Below are positions 61,970-64,000 of a DNA stretch of 64,000 bases, in pieces. Position numbers and translations under genes: made by a program. This stretch comes from Naegleria lovaniensis. Taxonomy: Eukaryota; Heterolobosea; Eutetramitea; Acrasida; Naegleriidae. The DNA is taken from assembly GCF_003324165.1 (NCBI RefSeq), contig NW_025407827.1:248001-312000 (forward strand), written 5' to 3'. Numbering within the stretch: the first letter of the stretch is position 1; the number at the start of each line of letters is the position of its first letter. The notes beneath the pieces were generated by a model. That model did not search any database and was not told where the DNA came from. It saw nothing but the letters and a program-made list of their open reading frames with translations.

Positions 61970-64000
61970 ATGTCGGAAGAAGAGTTTACACCAGGTAGGT
62001 CATTGCATATCATCATGATGATCTCAGTCAATGGAAATGTAACAACACAATGCATATGGGTTGATCAACCATGAACCAATGTAAATCAACTTGGTTTTAA
62101 TTATCATCACACCTTTTTGATGGCCTTGATCATCTATTTGGATTTATGCAATTGTTTAGGTACTGCTGAATCTTTTGGGTATACCGAGGATGAAACATTC
62201 ATGATCGAGGACGACGATGCTGATGGTGATGATGGATTTGAGAACACTGCAAGACTTAGAGAAGAAGAGCACAAGGAAGCCGAATATCAAATACTCACTT
62301 TGGATGAGATCATTAAAGAGCAAAAAACCGAAATTGAGAATATTGTCGGTATTATGGGAGTGACTGATGCTTCTGCAAAGGTTTTATTAAGAAAATTCGA
62401 ATGTATGTATTTCATTTGTTTTTGATCTAATTTGTTTATTGTGCAATTTCAAAAGGGAATTCTGAGAAGGTGAGTTGTGACATGAAAGAAATGAATAATA
62501 CCAACAGGAGTAGCTTTTAAACACATTTTTCGAAAGAGGAAAAGAAGGAGTGCTGAAATATGCAGGTTTGAGTGAAAACGACATTCAAGATGCTGCATGT
62601 ATGACTGTGGAGGGAGACGAGTTTGAATGTCCACTTTGTTATGATGATGTTCCTGCAGCTGACTGTACCAAGCTACCTGCATGCTCTCACGCTTTTTGTA
62701 ATAACTGTTGGAAAAATCATATCGAAAGCAAGATCAATGAAGGTACGTACGTGAATTTGCCACACCTGAATAATATGACATATTTAATCATTTGAATTAA
62801 TTAGGCAAGCAACAAATTCTTTGTCCAGAAGTTGGATGTGACAGCATTATTGATGATGATATTATTTCTAAATTTGTTTCTGGTGAACAAAAGCAAAAAT
62901 TTGAAAGAAAGTTTATTGAATCATATGTCGAAGATAACAAGTCTGTGAAGGTATGTGATACATCAAAAATAACCATTGTTGACTTAATCACTGTAATAGT
63001 GGTGCCCATCTACTCCTTGTTGCGGCAGGTGCGCGAGAGTTAATGTACCGCATACCACTCCGCTTGAAATTGAATGTACTTGCGGCCAAATGTTTTGTTT
63101 TGCATGCACGAAATATCCTCACTTGCCAGCAACTTGCAATATGCTTACAGCTTGGCAAAAGAAGTGTAAGGATGACAGTGAGACCTTCAATTGGCTAAAC
63201 TGTAACACCAAAGACTGCCCTAAATGTGGTACACCTATTGAGAAGAATGGAGGTATGTTAAAATATAACCTATTACACCCCGTCATTGAATTTGATTTTT
63301 TACAAAAAACAAAGGATGTAACCACATGCACTGTCAGGTATGTTGAAGACTCGAAAATTTCCTTATTAACATGAATCTTATTACTAACTACTTTAGAAAT
63401 GTCAACACCATTGGTGCTGGGTCTGTCGGAAAGCATTTGATCACACAACATATAGCCACTCTTGCGGGAAGTTTGAGGAAGATTCAAACAAAGAACATGC
63501 GAGACAATCTCTTGAAAGATATCTTCACTACTACAACAGATTTAAAGCACATGAAGACTCTAGAAATAGAGAGGCTAAAACAAGAGATACCATTAAAGAA
63601 AAAATGGTAAGGACTTTTATGATATTATTGCCAGCACTCATGTTTTGGTGGCACTTTCTTAAATTTTACAATATATATATACAGAGAGAAATGTTTTCAT
63701 TGAGACCAAACTCAGCTTGGATTGAAGTGCAATGGGTAGAACAGGCCATGTTAACTCTATTCAACTGTAGAAAAGGCCTGCAATTTTCTTATGTGTTCAG
63801 TTATTACTTATTTGACCCTACTGCTAATTCCAACGCAGAGATATTGCAAGGATGTAAACCTTTGGTAACTGACAAAATTAGAACAAGTGCAAAGAACGTA
63901 CTGGAGGACAATATCGAGCAGCTAGAAAATGCCACCGAGAAATTATCAAATTATTTGGAAAAGCCAGTGAAACAATTCTTTGAGGAGAACATCAAGCAAG
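61970..64000 (+). CDS. Ariadne-type RING-IBR-RING E3 ubiquitin ligase (9 exons seen, 3' end beyond window)
   Basis: Exons are 61970-61994, 62160-62402, 62456-62469 (14 nt), 62514-62742, 62805-62950, 63000-63252, 63315-63337 (23 nt), 63397-63606 and 63685 onward. An acidic N-terminus is followed by RING1 (CPLCYDDVPAADC, CSHAFCNNCW), IBR (WCPSTPCCGRC, CTCGQMFCFACT) and RING2, in which the 23-nt exon supplies GGCNHMHC with the catalytic cysteine, then WCWVC. The Ariadne domain starts ARQSLERYLHYYNRFKAHEDS and continues SAWIEVQWVEQAMLTLFNCRKGLQFSYVFSYYL. RBR ligases accept ubiquitin on the RING2 cysteine and act with neddylated cullin complexes. All phases agree to the edge. Confidence 0.92.

Overview
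The window looks like nuclear DNA of a free-living protist, most likely a heterolobosean amoeboflagellate of the Naegleria type. This is inferred from the AT-rich, gene-dense layout on both strands, the standard genetic code, sparse short GT-AG introns (GTAAGT/GTATGT donors), a pol III 5S rRNA gene and a tRNA gene, and an amoeba-like gene set. No species call is possible from sequence alone.

Layout. 1-7126: two near-identical copies of a large tyrosine-recombinase-like gene on the minus strand, 4757 bp apart. The left copy runs off the window and keeps a 314-residue N-terminal extension that the right copy has lost. 7454-13129: an NmrA-like oxidoreductase, a divergent eEF1A-family GTPase, MCTS1 and a secreted/GPI-type surface protein. 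13502-14104: 5S rRNA and tRNA-Glu(CTC). 14154-19656: an F-box protein with a probable frame break, PIGH, SRP19, a coiled-coil protein and an acidic secreted protein. 19930-26494: a large carboxylic-acid-reductase-like enzyme (adenylation, carrier and reductase domains), a Josephin deubiquitinase and a DUF4419 protein. 26616-37291: a filamin-like actin cross-linker, a tandem-BTB protein, a low-complexity protein and a 56-residue membrane protein. 37421-46092: COG3 and a 1695-residue kinase-NACHT-HEAT protein. 46301-51996: WAPL and p31comet homologues in tandem, then a low-complexity basic protein. 52623-57694: an ABCG half-transporter, a pseudokinase and PEMT. 57907-61521: two unrecognised minus-strand genes, the first possibly transposon-derived. 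61970-64000: an Ariadne RBR ubiquitin ligase that runs off the right edge.

Most genes are independent eukaryotic housekeeping genes, so no operon-like logic is expected. Some themes recur: chromosome segregation (WAPL, p31comet), ubiquitin (F-box, Josephin, BTB, Ariadne), the secretory pathway (SRP19, COG3, PIGH, surface protein) and lipid or acid chemistry (PEMT, ABCG, CAR-like enzyme). The most notable items are the kinase-NACHT-HEAT protein, which has the architecture of an NLR/STAND sensor joined to a kinase, the CAR-like reductase with a novel N-terminus, the recombinase gene duplication, a 38-nt-arm inverted repeat at 16588-16716, and a set of very small exons (7, 14, 23, 32 and 42 nt) and candidate ultrashort introns (23 and 27 nt). 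All spliced models here were built by hand from reading frame and splice consensus and have not been tested against transcripts.
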